From Prevotella melaninogenica ATCC 25845 (GTDB lineage: Bacteria; Bacteroidota; Bacteroidia; Bacteroidales; Bacteroidaceae), in assembly GCF_000144405.1 (NCBI RefSeq), contig NC_014371.1, forward strand, positions 1-64,000: a stretch of DNA of 64,000 nucleotides, read 5' to 3'. Shown piece by piece: positions 44,365 to 52,650 of the stretch; positions within the stretch are counted from its first letter, which is position 1; every line of letters begins with the position of its first letter. The notes under the pieces were generated by a model. It made no database searches and was not told the origin of the DNA. It saw only the letters and a list, made by a program, of their open reading frames with translations. A program made the translations under genes and the position numbers.

Positions 44365-44409
44365 ATATAGCTGTTAGAAGGCAAGTTCTTTCTGGCAGCT
44401 ATATTTTTA
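44365..44409 (+). terminator. Orphan terminator-like hairpin
   Basis: ATATAGCTG / CAGCTATAT stem (44365-44373, 44396-44404) with inner AGAA/TTCT, followed by TTTTTAT. No ORF precedes it for 450 bases. It may end a small RNA or a readthrough transcript. Confidence 0.5.
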
Positions 44410-44563
44410 TCGAATAGTTTTGATGTAAGAGACTTATGGTAAAAATGTGACCTATACGCCAAGAATGTAGCAGAAGATAAGAAATGTTGGTTAAATATTT
44501 ATAAATATAACCTTTATTATATAAATTATGAGAGATAAACTTATTTATCTGGAAATTTATAAA

Positions 44564-44571
44564 TACCTTTG
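44564..44571 (+). promoter_or_regulatory. -7 box of the fimbrillin unit
   Basis: TACCTTTG, about 94 bases before the small ORF at 44665. Confidence 0.5.
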
Positions 44572-44664
44572 CCCAACCAAACCGATGACATCTATCAATA
44601 ATAATGTGATTTACAGAGATGCCACTTGTAGATTAGAGAGGATATAATCATATAAAAAATAGAT

Positions 44665-44826
44665 ATGGAAAGAAAAAATTATGTAAAAAAGGAATATTGT
44701 TGCCCCGAGCTTTCAGTTATTCCTGTATCGGCAGAACCCATCATGGGTACAAACTCACCCTTTGAGTCTGATCACAAAAAGGCAGAAGATGACAACAGTA
44801 ACACGTTTGATGTTGAACCAGATTAA
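44665..44826 (+). CDS. Small hypothetical protein upstream of fimbrillin
   Basis: 53 aa, MERKNYVKKEYCCPELSVIP continuing to SAEPIMG and ending NTFDVEPD. It has no signal peptide and an acidic C-terminus. Short proteins with a YxxPEL/I-like start and a following MxG/A are common next to cell-surface genes in Prevotella and Bacteroides. It lies 25 bases before the fimbrillin gene, on the same strand, and is probably co-transcribed. Role unknown. Confidence 0.6.
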   Translation: MERKNYVKKEYCCPELSVIPVSAEPIMGTNSPFESDHKKAEDDNSNTFDVEPD

Positions 44827-44851
44827 CTCAAAATAATTATCAATAAGAATT

Positions 44852-46438
44852 ATGAAGATTAACAAATTCACAAGTTTGTTTGCTACATGCTTACTTTTGG
44901 GGCTGACGGCTTGTTCTAATGACAATGTAAGTGACGCGGATTCTGGCAATGGTGCTGAGAATAAGGATTTAACAGGTAAGACTTCTTTCTCTATTACCTC
45001 AGAGGCTAAGACACGTACCTCAGGCGTTTATGATTCAGGGGTAAATTTCTACTGGACTACAAACGACAACATTTGGGTAAAGAGTGGTTCTACACTAACA
45101 GCAAGTAGTTCCAACAATATTACATCAACAACAGCAGCTTCTGCAAAGTTCTATTTCGATGGAACTTATACGGCAGCGAGCTATCCTGTTAGATACACAG
45201 GGAACGCAAGCTCTTCAGGTAACACTGTTACAATAGCAACAAGTCAGAATCAGGACGAAGCCAACAATGCGACTCAGTTAGGAACTGTTGGAGACTGCGG
45301 TGTCGGTACTGCAACACGCCAAACAGATGGATCCTATAAGTTTAATCTCAGTCATGAGGCTTCGTACATAACATTTATGCCATACTACTCAAAAGAGGAG
45401 TTGGATGCTTCTGCTGTAGTAACACAAATCAATGTTACAGTGGCTAACGGTGAAAGCCTTGCTGGAACGTTCAATTTTAGCGACAGCGGTTTAGGAGCTG
45501 CAAATAGTTCTTCTAACAGCGTAACCTTGACTTTGAACGGAACAAGTTCAACAACTGGTTTCCCTATTCCTACTACCGCTACAGCATCTAAGAATGCAGC
45601 CATAATGGTTGTAGCTCCAGGAACTTACTCAACCTTTAAGGTTACTTATACTCTATATGATTCCGTAACTGGTACAAAAAGCACTATTTCATATACATAT
45701 AGTGGTATAAATTGTATTGCTGGAAAGAATCAGGTAATCAGTACTGACCTTGGCATGACGACATATACTTCTCGCAAGGCCGATTATTACATGTGGGATG
45801 CAAAGAGCAATTATTGGGATAGGTATGAGAGCAGTCAGCCTTTACTCAATAACGCTGAAAATACAAACTATGCAAGATCATCAGCGGACACAAGATGGTA
45901 CAATACTGCATTCACGTATAAGGTCCAGACAAAGGCTATAAACTCATGCAAGGATGAGCCGACCTTCGAAGCACTTACATGGTATATTGGGGCAGGATCT
46001 CCACAGTTGGATAACAAAACTTTATGGGTATTTGCAAACCATCTTTATGTAGGAGGCATCTGGCTAAAGAAACAGAGCAAAATTTCACATTTTAGTTCTG
46101 AGGAAAACTATCAAGGTACAAATACGTGGGATTCAGGTGGAGATATTAAATTTACTGTAGTAATCTCTGGCAAACCAGAATCATCAGTAAGAAGAGATTA
46201 TTTCTATCTTCCAGCACTTGGACAATATAAGGATGGAAAATTAACCGATTTAGGAAAAAAAGGCTATTACTGGGCAAGTACACCAAATCCAGTTAACAGT
46301 GGTCCCAGAAGTGCAGGTTATGGTAATATCATATCAGCCAACTGTCTTCGCTTTGGGCTAAATACGCAATCAGATAATGTCTATGTACGTAATTACTATG
46401 AACGTTATGTAGGCATGCAGGTACAGGAATTTGAATAG
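44852..46438 (+). CDS. Fimbrillin family lipoprotein
   Basis: 528 aa. Lipoprotein signal with lipobox LGLTAC (C21). N-terminal fimbrillin-type sequence: TSFSITSEAKTRTSGVYD, FYWTTNDNIWVKSGS. The middle is Ser/Thr/Asn-rich and beta-structured (about 80-300). From about residue 300, KADYYMWDAKSNYWDRYE starts a second part that ends RFGLNTQSDNVYVRNYYERY, like the C-terminal part of Bacteroidota FISUMP/fimbrial-tip proteins. Probably an anchored surface or fimbrial adhesin component rather than a major stalk subunit. No Mfa/FimB-type partner follows; a terminator does. Confidence 0.8.
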   Translation: MKINKFTSLFATCLLLGLTACSNDNVSDADSGNGAENKDLTGKTSFSITSEAKTRTSGVYDSGVNFYWTTNDNIWVKSGSTLTASSSNNITSTTAASAKFYFDGTYTAASYPVRYTGNASSSGNTVTIATSQNQDEANNATQLGTVGDCGVGTATRQTDGSYKFNLSHEASYITFMPYYSKEELDASAVVTQINVTVANGESLAGTFNFSDSGLGAANSSSNSVTLTLNGTSSTTGFPIPTTATASKNAAIMVVAPGTYSTFKVTYTLYDSVTGTKSTISYTYSGINCIAGKNQVISTDLGMTTYTSRKADYYMWDAKSNYWDRYESSQPLLNNAENTNYARSSADTRWYNTAFTYKVQTKAINSCKDEPTFEALTWYIGAGSPQLDNKTLWVFANHLYVGGIWLKKQSKISHFSSEENYQGTNTWDSGGDIKFTVVISGKPESSVRRDYFYLPALGQYKDGKLTDLGKKGYYWASTPNPVNSGPRSAGYGNIISANCLRFGLNTQSDNVYVRNYYERYVGMQVQEFE

Positions 46439-46458
46439 GTTCCCACAATAATGTAAGT

Positions 46459-46497
46459 AAAAGAGAGGCTGGAAACAATACCAAGCCTCTCTTTTTT
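46459..46497 (+). terminator. Terminator of the fimbrillin gene
   Basis: AAAGAGAGGCT pairs with AGCCTCTCTTT, followed by TTT. The remainder to 46725 includes the dispersed motif CCCGTTAAATACGTAG near 46580. Confidence 0.9.
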
Positions 46498-46725
46498 CAT
46501 CTGGAACCTTTACTGAATAAGAATGTAGAGAACACATTTATAAAGAGAGTATAATATAAAAATAGTTCTCATTGTGGCTCTCCCGTTAAATACGTAGATT
46601 GGAAAAAAACAAAGGCTTATACACTTGTAAGGTATGACTGTCCAAAATCGGACGGTCTCACATAAAGTGATAAAGCACAAGATAAGAATGCAGAAAAGGC
46701 AAATTTTAATTTAGCTGAGTCAATT

Positions 46726-47661
46726 TTATCCTTGCAAACGATTCAATCGGGATACGATAAGTTTATTATATTCCTTTTTCATATCTTCGTCAAGAAATGA
46801 ACTCTCTATGAGCAACTTCCATTTAGGGAGAGCCTTTTCAAAACCTTTTACGAGGCGCAATACAATGTTTTCTTCTAAGCCTATTGTCTTTGCAGTGTTT
46901 AAGAAGTCATCAAGACACAGCTTCGATTTTCGTCCAGAGAGCGGCATTGCCAATTCCTCTTTGTCTTTAGGATTTGCTATCGTAGTGTTGAGAAGGTCAT
47001 AAGCTGGAGCTAATTGATAATCTTTTGAAGGACGATAAAGAGAGAAGTTCTTCAGATGCATGTCGTTGTTACCAGTGATAAAGCAGAAAAGCAATAATTG
47101 CATATAGTTGGTTAAGTCGAGTTTGGGTGTACTACTATATTGTGTTATCGTTTTTGCTATCTGCTCGTACGATCCTTTATACTTATATTCTGTAGGGTGT
47201 AACGTTAACTGACACATATCCTCCATATCTATTTTCTCACCATTCTTGGTACGATCAATACGCTTGGTGAGATACCCCAACTTCCCATCAGACAAACGAA
47301 TTAAGCTATGTGGTACGACTTTTATCTTTGCAGCTTCTGCAAGGTGCATTGTTAAGTCCTCATTTTCAGGCAGCTGTGAGTAAGCCTCTGTCTGTGGTTT
47401 AAAGATATAATCCCCCCAAAGTCCGACAATGGTTAATCGGTTACAACCATCGTGTTTATTGAGGTTTAGAGACAATTTAGGCTGAACTCCTGTCAGCGAT
47501 GTCTGGGCGCGGATTACTTGTTCGGCTAATTCTTCGAGGTCTTTATGTTTATATTCCAATAAGGGAACATCTTTTGTACCAAAGAACTTGCGAGCACAAT
47601 GAGGATGAAAGTCTTTCTGACCCTCTTCCAATTTTTGATAGCAATACAGACATTTACACAT
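46726..47661 (-). CDS. hipT: HipT-like serine/threonine kinase toxin with N-terminal zinc-finger motif
   Basis: 311 aa. HipA kinase C-terminal fold: SLTGVQPKLSL Gly-rich/phospho-loop (about residue 55), YIFKP (Lys), TGNNDMHLKNFSL catalytic loop (about residue 198), LAPAYDLLNT metal site. HipA/HipT phosphorylates tRNA synthetases to halt translation. The usual N-subdomain 1 is a separate gene, as in tripartite HipBST. Here residues 1-28 carry CKCLYC ... HPHC, a zinc-ligand pattern not found in E. coli HipT. The start overlaps the hipS stop (TAATG); GGAGGT 9 bases upstream is a strong Shine-Dalgarno. Confidence 0.88.
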   Translation of the reverse strand: MCKCLYCYQKLEEGQKDFHPHCARKFFGTKDVPLLEYKHKDLEELAEQVIRAQTSLTGVQPKLSLNLNKHDGCNRLTIVGLWGDYIFKPQTEAYSQLPENEDLTMHLAEAAKIKVVPHSLIRLSDGKLGYLTKRIDRTKNGEKIDMEDMCQLTLHPTEYKYKGSYEQIAKTITQYSSTPKLDLTNYMQLLLFCFITGNNDMHLKNFSLYRPSKDYQLAPAYDLLNTTIANPKDKEELAMPLSGRKSKLCLDDFLNTAKTIGLEENIVLRLVKGFEKALPKWKLLIESSFLDEDMKKEYNKLIVSRLNRLQG

Positions 47662-47996
47662 TATACATCACCTCCTAATTCTTTCCGTGGAATAATACTT
47701 ACAGCGCCTATACACTCCTTACAGCATAATAGTAATAACGACATACGGTCAAGAACGCTGATGTTGGTATTGCGAAGTGCCACATCAAGCAACCATCCTT
47801 CGGGTATTAGCCCATCAAAAAATGGGAATAACACAGGACTTACAAACGGTTCCGTCTGTAATGGGAATGTCAAACTTATAGGTTGGGCATCTTCCTGTAC
47901 AAGATACTTCTCGTCATAACAGAATCGGTATTCGCCACCATCTTCTGTCAGAATACCAGCGAGAATTCTCTTTCGATATATTTCTGCTTGTCTCAT
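47661..47996 (-). CDS. hipS: HipS-like N-subdomain protein
   Basis: 111 aa matching only the N-subdomain 1 of HipA: AGILTEDGGEYRFCYDEKYL, PISLTFPLQ, PVLFPFFDGLIPEGWLLDVAL. In HipBST systems this small protein is the antitoxin that blocks the kinase. It overlaps hipB by 4 bases and hipT by one, so all three are coupled. An alternative is that one hipA was split by a stop and reinitiates; the clean overlaps and Shine-Dalgarno favour separate proteins. Confidence 0.85.
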   Translation of the reverse strand: MRQAEIYRKRILAGILTEDGGEYRFCYDEKYLVQEDAQPISLTFPLQTEPFVSPVLFPFFDGLIPEGWLLDVALRNTNISVLDRMSLLLLCCKECIGAVSIIPRKELGGDV

Positions 47997-48196
47997 TGTT
48001 TCTTGGCAGGCGTAAGTTCGTAGTTGAACAAATCAAGGAGTTGATTTACTTTATCCATCTTTAGCGTTTGCTTGCCTTGCTCCACATTGCGAACAAAGCA
48101 TAAACCTACTCCAGACTTCATCGCAAGGTCTTCTTGCGTGAGACCATATTCCTTACGCAAAGCCTTTACAACCATCGATAGTTTTGTTCTTTCCAT
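47993..48196 (-). CDS. hipB: HipB-like HTH repressor
   Basis: 67 aa, an XRE-type helix-turn-helix: YGLTQEDLAMKSGVGLCFVR followed by NVEQGKQTLKMDKVNQLLDL. Represses its own operon and helps bind the toxin. First gene of the hipB-hipS-hipT unit, overlapping hipS by ATGA. Upstream (48197-48270) are TTATATCAGATATAA-type palindromes and a TAACTTTA near-match to the -7 box, likely operators. Confidence 0.88.
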   Translation of the reverse strand: MERTKLSMVVKALRKEYGLTQEDLAMKSGVGLCFVRNVEQGKQTLKMDKVNQLLDLFNYELTPAKKQ

Positions 48197-48205
48197 ATAA
48201 ATTAT

Positions 48206-48268
48206 ATTACTTCGGATGTAAAGTTACAAGTTTTTTTTTTAAATTATATTATATCTGATATAAAAATG
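48206..48268 (-). promoter_or_regulatory. hip operon promoter/operator
   Basis: On minus, TTTATATCAGATATAA (near 48265) and TTACATCCGAAGTAA (near 48220) are palindromic sites around TAACTTTA. They are suited to binding a HipB-type dimer. Confidence 0.4.
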
Positions 48269-48460
48269 CGATTTATTTGTGTTTTTATATGGGTTCGACT
48301 ATAAAATGTGATGTAAAATATAGGGAATACAGACTCAATAAATAGCTATTTAGACGATGACGAGGTATAATGGATGGTGTCGTCCTGCTTGGTAATCTTT
48401 TGGGGTGTAAGCTGTTTTGTCCGAATTTTTCACATGTTGATTTTATAAAGACCACCAAAC

Positions 48461-48548
48461 GGCTTGCAAAAGACGCTCTTTTGGCTTGCAAAAGGTGCCC
48501 TTTTGAGGTCTTATTAACGCCCTTTTAGAGTCCAATTAAGTACCTTTT
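48461..48548 (+). repeat. R1 repeat copy F (four 22-bp units)
   Basis: Units start at 48461, 48483, 48505 and 48527. The first two share GGCTTGCAAAAG; the last two carry TTATTAACGCCC and CCAATTAAGTACC. CCTTTGCAACTATTTGATTA follows as flank. The rest of 48549-48840 holds a half-R4 (ACACAGAGACACGGAGG, 48687) and nothing else seen. Confidence 0.8.
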
Positions 48549-48831
48549 AAAATCTTCCTTTGCAACTATTTGATTACAAATAACTTACGTAGATGCTAAA
48601 ACAATATGCTTTTATGTCTTTTTCTTACTTTTTCTTCGAACATTTTGTCAATATATTTCCTTGCCTTTTGAAGTTTATATCTCACACAGAGACACGGAGG
48701 TAACGGAGGTTTTATGCAAGGATGTGTAGCCCACGAAGGGGTGTTAATGTTGAATAGATAGCAGAGGACTGTTTTTATTCACTTTCCTATTTGAATTCTA
48801 ACAAGTTGCGTTTACTTGCGGAGGAATTAAG

Positions 48832-48862
48832 TTTGCTGGTCATCTTTTTTTTATTATCTTTG
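48832..48862 (+). promoter_or_regulatory. Promoter of wzi
   Basis: TTTG (48832) and TATCTTTG (48855-48862) with a 19-base spacer, 20 bases before the start codon. Confidence 0.65.
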
Positions 48863-48882
48863 TAGCTGGTATTAACTTTATA

Positions 48883-50481
48883 ATGATGAAGAAGTTATTT
48901 TCAACCTTGGTTGTCCTTTTGATAACATCAACGATGCAGGCTCAGTATCAAGAGCCGGTACGTCGTGACACGTCAAGGTTGCAGCCATTAAAAGGCTTAG
49001 AATATAAGATAGAAATGCAGGGGAGCCTATCAAAGGGCAAGACCCCACTCTGGCTCAATGCCAATAAATATGGACTCAGTTCGCTGGAGACGGCGAACGG
49101 CTATCTACGTGGGGGCATAGAACGCCCATTGAGCACGGATGAAGGACAGAAGTTCGGCTTAGGCTATGGGTTAGATGTTGTCGTTCCTATCAATTATACA
49201 AGTAAGGCTGTTTTCCAACAGGCATACGTGGAAGGACGATGGTGGCATGGAACACTGACCATCGGAGCCAAGGAAGAACCGATGCAGATGAAGGATAATG
49301 AACTCAGTTCTGGCTCGCAGACATTGGGCATCAATGCTCGTCCTATTCCGCAGGTGCGTTTGGCATTGTCAGACTATTGGACTCTACCCTTTGCAAATGG
49401 TTGGTTGCACCTCAAAGGACACGTTGCTTACGGAATGATGACCGACCAAAATTGGCAACATGATTTCACGGCTAAGCAATCGAAATATACCGACCGCGCA
49501 CTCTTCCACTCTAAGGCAGGCTATCTGAAGGTGGGGAATGATGAGGTGTTCTGCCCGTGGTCGTTAGAGATGGGGTTAGAGATGGTTAGTATCTTTGGTG
49601 GTACCTCTTATCTTCCTGATGGTCATGGCACAATGAAGACCATAGAGAATGGGAAAGGGCTGCACGCTTATTGGAACGCTTTTCTCCCAGGTGGTGCCGA
49701 CAATGGTGAGACAACTTATCAGAATGTGCAGGGCGACCAGTTGGGCAGTTGGGTGATGCGTTTCAACTATGATGGCGACTGGCACGGCTTTTCACTCTAT
49801 GCCGATAAGTTCTTTGAGGACCATTCTGCCATGCTCCAGCTTGACTATGACGGTTATGGTGAGGGCAGTGAGTGGCAAGAGAAGAAGCAACGTCGCTACT
49901 TGATTTATGATTTCAAGGACTGGCTATTAGGTTTTGAATATCGTTATAAGCCTGATAATTGGTTGAACACTCTTGTCGTTGAATATCTTTATTCAAAGTA
50001 TCAGAGCGGTCCGATTTACCATGATCATACCATAACGATAGCCGATCATATCGGAGGCAAGGACAACTACTATAACCATTATATCCTCCCCGGTTTCCAA
50101 CATTGGGGACAAGGCATTGGTAATCCGCTCTATCGTTCACCGATTTACAATGAAGATGGGACTATCTACTTTAAGGACAACCGTTTCGTGGGTTTCCATG
50201 TAGGTTTGGGTGGTCATCCTTCAGAGTATTTCAAGTGGCGTTTTCTCGGCACATGGCAGGAGGGATTGGGTACCTACGAACAGCCTTGCACGAAGAGACG
50301 ACACAACGTGAGTCTGATGGGAGAAGCAACTTACACACTGCAAGGACAGAAACTTCCGATGTGGATGAGAGGTGTTGATGTCCGAATGGGCATCGGTGCC
50401 GACTTCGGTTCAGTACTCGGTGGCAACAACTATGGTATGCAGTTGACCATTACGAAGCGTGGTTTGTTAGGAAAGAAATAG
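48883..50481 (+). CDS. Capsule assembly protein, Wzi-like outer-membrane barrel
   Basis: 532 aa. Signal peptide MMKKLFSTLVVLLITSTMQA. A beta-barrel-rich body with Wzi-family features in Bacteroidota: LEYKIEMQGSLSKGKTPLW, NANKYGLSSLETANGYL, WHGTLTIGAKEEPMQ, GYLKVGNDEVFCPWSLEMGL. Wzi-type proteins attach or organise capsular polysaccharide on the cell surface. It stands at the start of a region with export and polymerisation genes. A second Met at 48886 is equally possible. Confidence 0.8.
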   Translation: MMKKLFSTLVVLLITSTMQAQYQEPVRRDTSRLQPLKGLEYKIEMQGSLSKGKTPLWLNANKYGLSSLETANGYLRGGIERPLSTDEGQKFGLGYGLDVVVPINYTSKAVFQQAYVEGRWWHGTLTIGAKEEPMQMKDNELSSGSQTLGINARPIPQVRLALSDYWTLPFANGWLHLKGHVAYGMMTDQNWQHDFTAKQSKYTDRALFHSKAGYLKVGNDEVFCPWSLEMGLEMVSIFGGTSYLPDGHGTMKTIENGKGLHAYWNAFLPGGADNGETTYQNVQGDQLGSWVMRFNYDGDWHGFSLYADKFFEDHSAMLQLDYDGYGEGSEWQEKKQRRYLIYDFKDWLLGFEYRYKPDNWLNTLVVEYLYSKYQSGPIYHDHTITIADHIGGKDNYYNHYILPGFQHWGQGIGNPLYRSPIYNEDGTIYFKDNRFVGFHVGLGGHPSEYFKWRFLGTWQEGLGTYEQPCTKRRHNVSLMGEATYTLQGQKLPMWMRGVDVRMGIGADFGSVLGGNNYGMQLTITKRGLLGKK

Positions 50482-50514
50482 CCTTTTTAATGTGAAAGAA
50501 GAACAAAACAGAAT

Positions 50515-50964
50515 ATGAAAAGAATAAAGATATTATCCTTTGTCTTGCCTCTCTTGGCACTCCTCTTCTCCGCTTGTACGTTGGAAACGGACAATGATGC
50601 AGGCAGAATGGAGGGAATGTGGCATCTTGTGAAGATAGAATCAATGACATCCGCTGCAAATGAAGACTTGAGTGAGCAGGTTGTCTTCTGGTCTTTTCAG
50701 GCAAAACTCTTACAAATGGAGGATAAGACGGGACAGCATTATAGCTATCTCTATCGTTTCCGAATTGATAATGACCAACTGGCGTTGACTTCTCCTTATC
50801 AGTTTGACCGTGAGAATGGCGACCAACCACTAACAGCTTATGAGTCAACATTAGGTTTATATGGTATTAAAAGTCTTACCCCAGTGTTCCGAATTGAGAA
50901 GATAGACAGACGAAAGATGATATTAAATGATGGGGCAGTAAGGCTCTACTTTGATAAATTCTAA
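50515..50964 (+). CDS. Lipocalin-like lipoprotein (DUF4847-like)
   Basis: 149 aa. Lipoprotein signal with lipobox LLFSAC (C21). The body begins GRMEGMWHLVKIESM, typical of lipocalin-like proteins of Bacteroidota, and ends AVRLYFDKF. It lies 33 bases after wzi and is probably co-transcribed. Role unknown. Confidence 0.75.
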   Translation: MKRIKILSFVLPLLALLFSACTLETDNDAGRMEGMWHLVKIESMTSAANEDLSEQVVFWSFQAKLLQMEDKTGQHYSYLYRFRIDNDQLALTSPYQFDRENGDQPLTAYESTLGLYGIKSLTPVFRIEKIDRRKMILNDGAVRLYFDKF

Positions 50965-51064
50965 GCGGTTACAGCCTGTTGAACCCTATTGATAGTATGT
51001 GAGTTATAAGCATTTTCGGGTTCTTATCTCTCTCTTCTTGACACGCTCTATCCCTCTTTAATAG

Positions 51065-51124
51065 ACGTGCGGATGCCTAACACATGACGTGCGGAGGCTT
51101 CGCACTATTGGTGCGGACCGTAAG
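51065..51124 (+). repeat. R2 palindrome repeat copy 2 (22-bp period)
   Basis: GTGCGGATGCC, GTGCGGAGGC and GTGCGGACC spaced 22 bases, with ACACATGACGTGC and GCACTATTGGTGC palindromes; about 100 bases after the lipoprotein stop. Confidence 0.75.
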
Positions 51125-51214
51125 TTCAATATAAAGTGATGCTCGGATAGAGATAAGCAGGTGGGTAGTCGTTGTTTAAGATGATGCTTTTATACTTTAT
51201 GGCTACAAAATAGT

Positions 51215-51242
51215 AAAAGGCAGGTGTAATCCTGCCTTTTGT
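51215..51242. terminator. Terminator before the convergent wecA-like gene
   Basis: AAAAGGCAGG / CCTGCCTTTT perfect stem; poly-A/poly-T on both sides, so bidirectional. Confidence 0.9.
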
Positions 51243-51297
51243 CTATATATTAATAACGCTGCTTTGTTTTTTAGTTTCTTTCCTTTTTACTTCCTCT

Positions 51298-52404
51298 TTA
51301 TTCGGTGAAAGGAAGTCCGCCCTTTCTTCTTATAAAGATGTCGAGGGTATATTGGAAGGCGATATAGATAATAATATCAATCGCAATAATCCATGTCACA
51401 AGAAGTTGATTGAAGAGAGAAAGGTTGATGATGATAAAGATAAGCGACAGTGCAATGATACTTATCAAAGCCTGATGCTGTGTTAGTCCTGCACGCATTA
51501 GCTTATGGTGGATATGGTTTTTATCCGCTCTGAAAATCGGTTTATGGTGAAGAATTCGTACGATGATGACTCTGAACACATCGAAGGTCGGTACGAGGAG
51601 TAAGGTTACGGAAAGGAGGGTTGCGCCCTTCTGATAAGGCATGACATGTGGGTTGTACATGCAGAACTTAATCAGTAGTACGCCAAGGATGTAACCAAGT
51701 GTCAGACTACCAGAGTCACCCATGAATATCTTTTGGTTCTTTTCCTGTTTTCCCCAGATGTTATGGTAAAGGAAAGGAATCAATACACCCATCAATCCAG
51801 CAATAAGGATGCAATAGACCCATATCCTTTCGCGTTGGAAAATAAAGAAAAGACCCGATAAAGCGATGAGCGTAAGGCTCGCAGAGAGGCCGTCAATACC
51901 ATCTATCAAGTTGATGGAATTCATGATAAATACCAGTACGCCAACCGTTAATACCATTCCTATAATAGCAGGGATCTCATAGATACCTAAGAAACCGTAG
52001 AGGTTGTTGATGTAAAGATAGGACATCGGAAGCAGACTTGCCACAATGATTTGCATGAGAAGTTTCTTCTTTGCCCGCACGCCAAAGATGTCATCGAGTA
52101 CGCCTGTTATATAGATAACGGTGATACCCACGCCAAAAAAGATGCTCCATGGGCTGACCCCAATCTTATTGCCTTTGCTTGTATAGACCCACGCCAATAG
52201 TGCTACGACCGTAGCAATCAGCATACTGGGCATAAACGATACACCCCCTAAGCGAGGAACAACATTCTTGTGTATTTTTCTGGCATCTGGTCTGTCATAT
52301 AATTTTCTCTTTTTACAAAACGAAAGAATCTGTGGAATCATAATGAATCCACAAACAGCACTCATGGCAAATGCAAAAAGACTGATTAAAGTATATATCG
52401 ACAT
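51298..52404 (-). CDS. Undecaprenyl-phosphate GlcNAc-1-phosphate transferase-like (WecA/MraY family)
   Basis: 368 aa from MSIYTLISLFAFAMSAVCGF; an earlier start at 52437 is rejected because it adds a charged leader before TM1. About 10-11 TM segments. Family motifs: DRPDARKIHKNVVPRLGGVS, GVLDDIFGVRAKKKL, NSINLIDGIDGLSASL, FMGDSGSLTLGYILG and DKNHIHHKLMRAGLTQHQA. Starts glycan synthesis by loading GlcNAc-1-P (or a relative) on undecaprenyl phosphate. Divergent from the capsule operon that follows. Confidence 0.93.
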   Translation of the reverse strand: MSIYTLISLFAFAMSAVCGFIMIPQILSFCKKRKLYDRPDARKIHKNVVPRLGGVSFMPSMLIATVVALLAWVYTSKGNKIGVSPWSIFFGVGITVIYITGVLDDIFGVRAKKKLLMQIIVASLLPMSYLYINNLYGFLGIYEIPAIIGMVLTVGVLVFIMNSINLIDGIDGLSASLTLIALSGLFFIFQRERIWVYCILIAGLMGVLIPFLYHNIWGKQEKNQKIFMGDSGSLTLGYILGVLLIKFCMYNPHVMPYQKGATLLSVTLLLVPTFDVFRVIIVRILHHKPIFRADKNHIHHKLMRAGLTQHQALISIIALSLIFIIINLSLFNQLLVTWIIAIDIIIYIAFQYTLDIFIRRKGGLPFTE

Positions 52405-52549
52405 TTTGTTTGTACTCTTGTGCTTAATAAAACTCAATAATTGTAATTATATTGTATTCGGTTGTCATAAAAAGTATAATTATTATCTGATGATAATCGT
52501 TTTTGCGAAATCTTCTCACTATGAATGGTTATTTGTTATTTTCTTTTTG

Positions 52550-52557
52550 TAAATTTG
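52550..52557 (+). promoter_or_regulatory. -7 box of the capsule operon
   Basis: TAAATTTG, 94 bases before the first glycosyltransferase; TTTG lies upstream at 52532. No invertible-promoter repeats flank it. Confidence 0.5.
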
Positions 52558-52650
52558 TAGCTAAAGAATATTAGTTGAGTCGTTGTCTATTATAGGCATT
52601 GGGCGGTTCTATTAAGTATTTTTTGTTAAATAATCCTTGAGCATCAACGT

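Noticed and set aside
52405..52650. Invertible capsule promoter
   Set aside because: Searched by eye for inverted repeats around the TAAATTTG box; none found, unlike Bacteroides phase-variable capsule loci.
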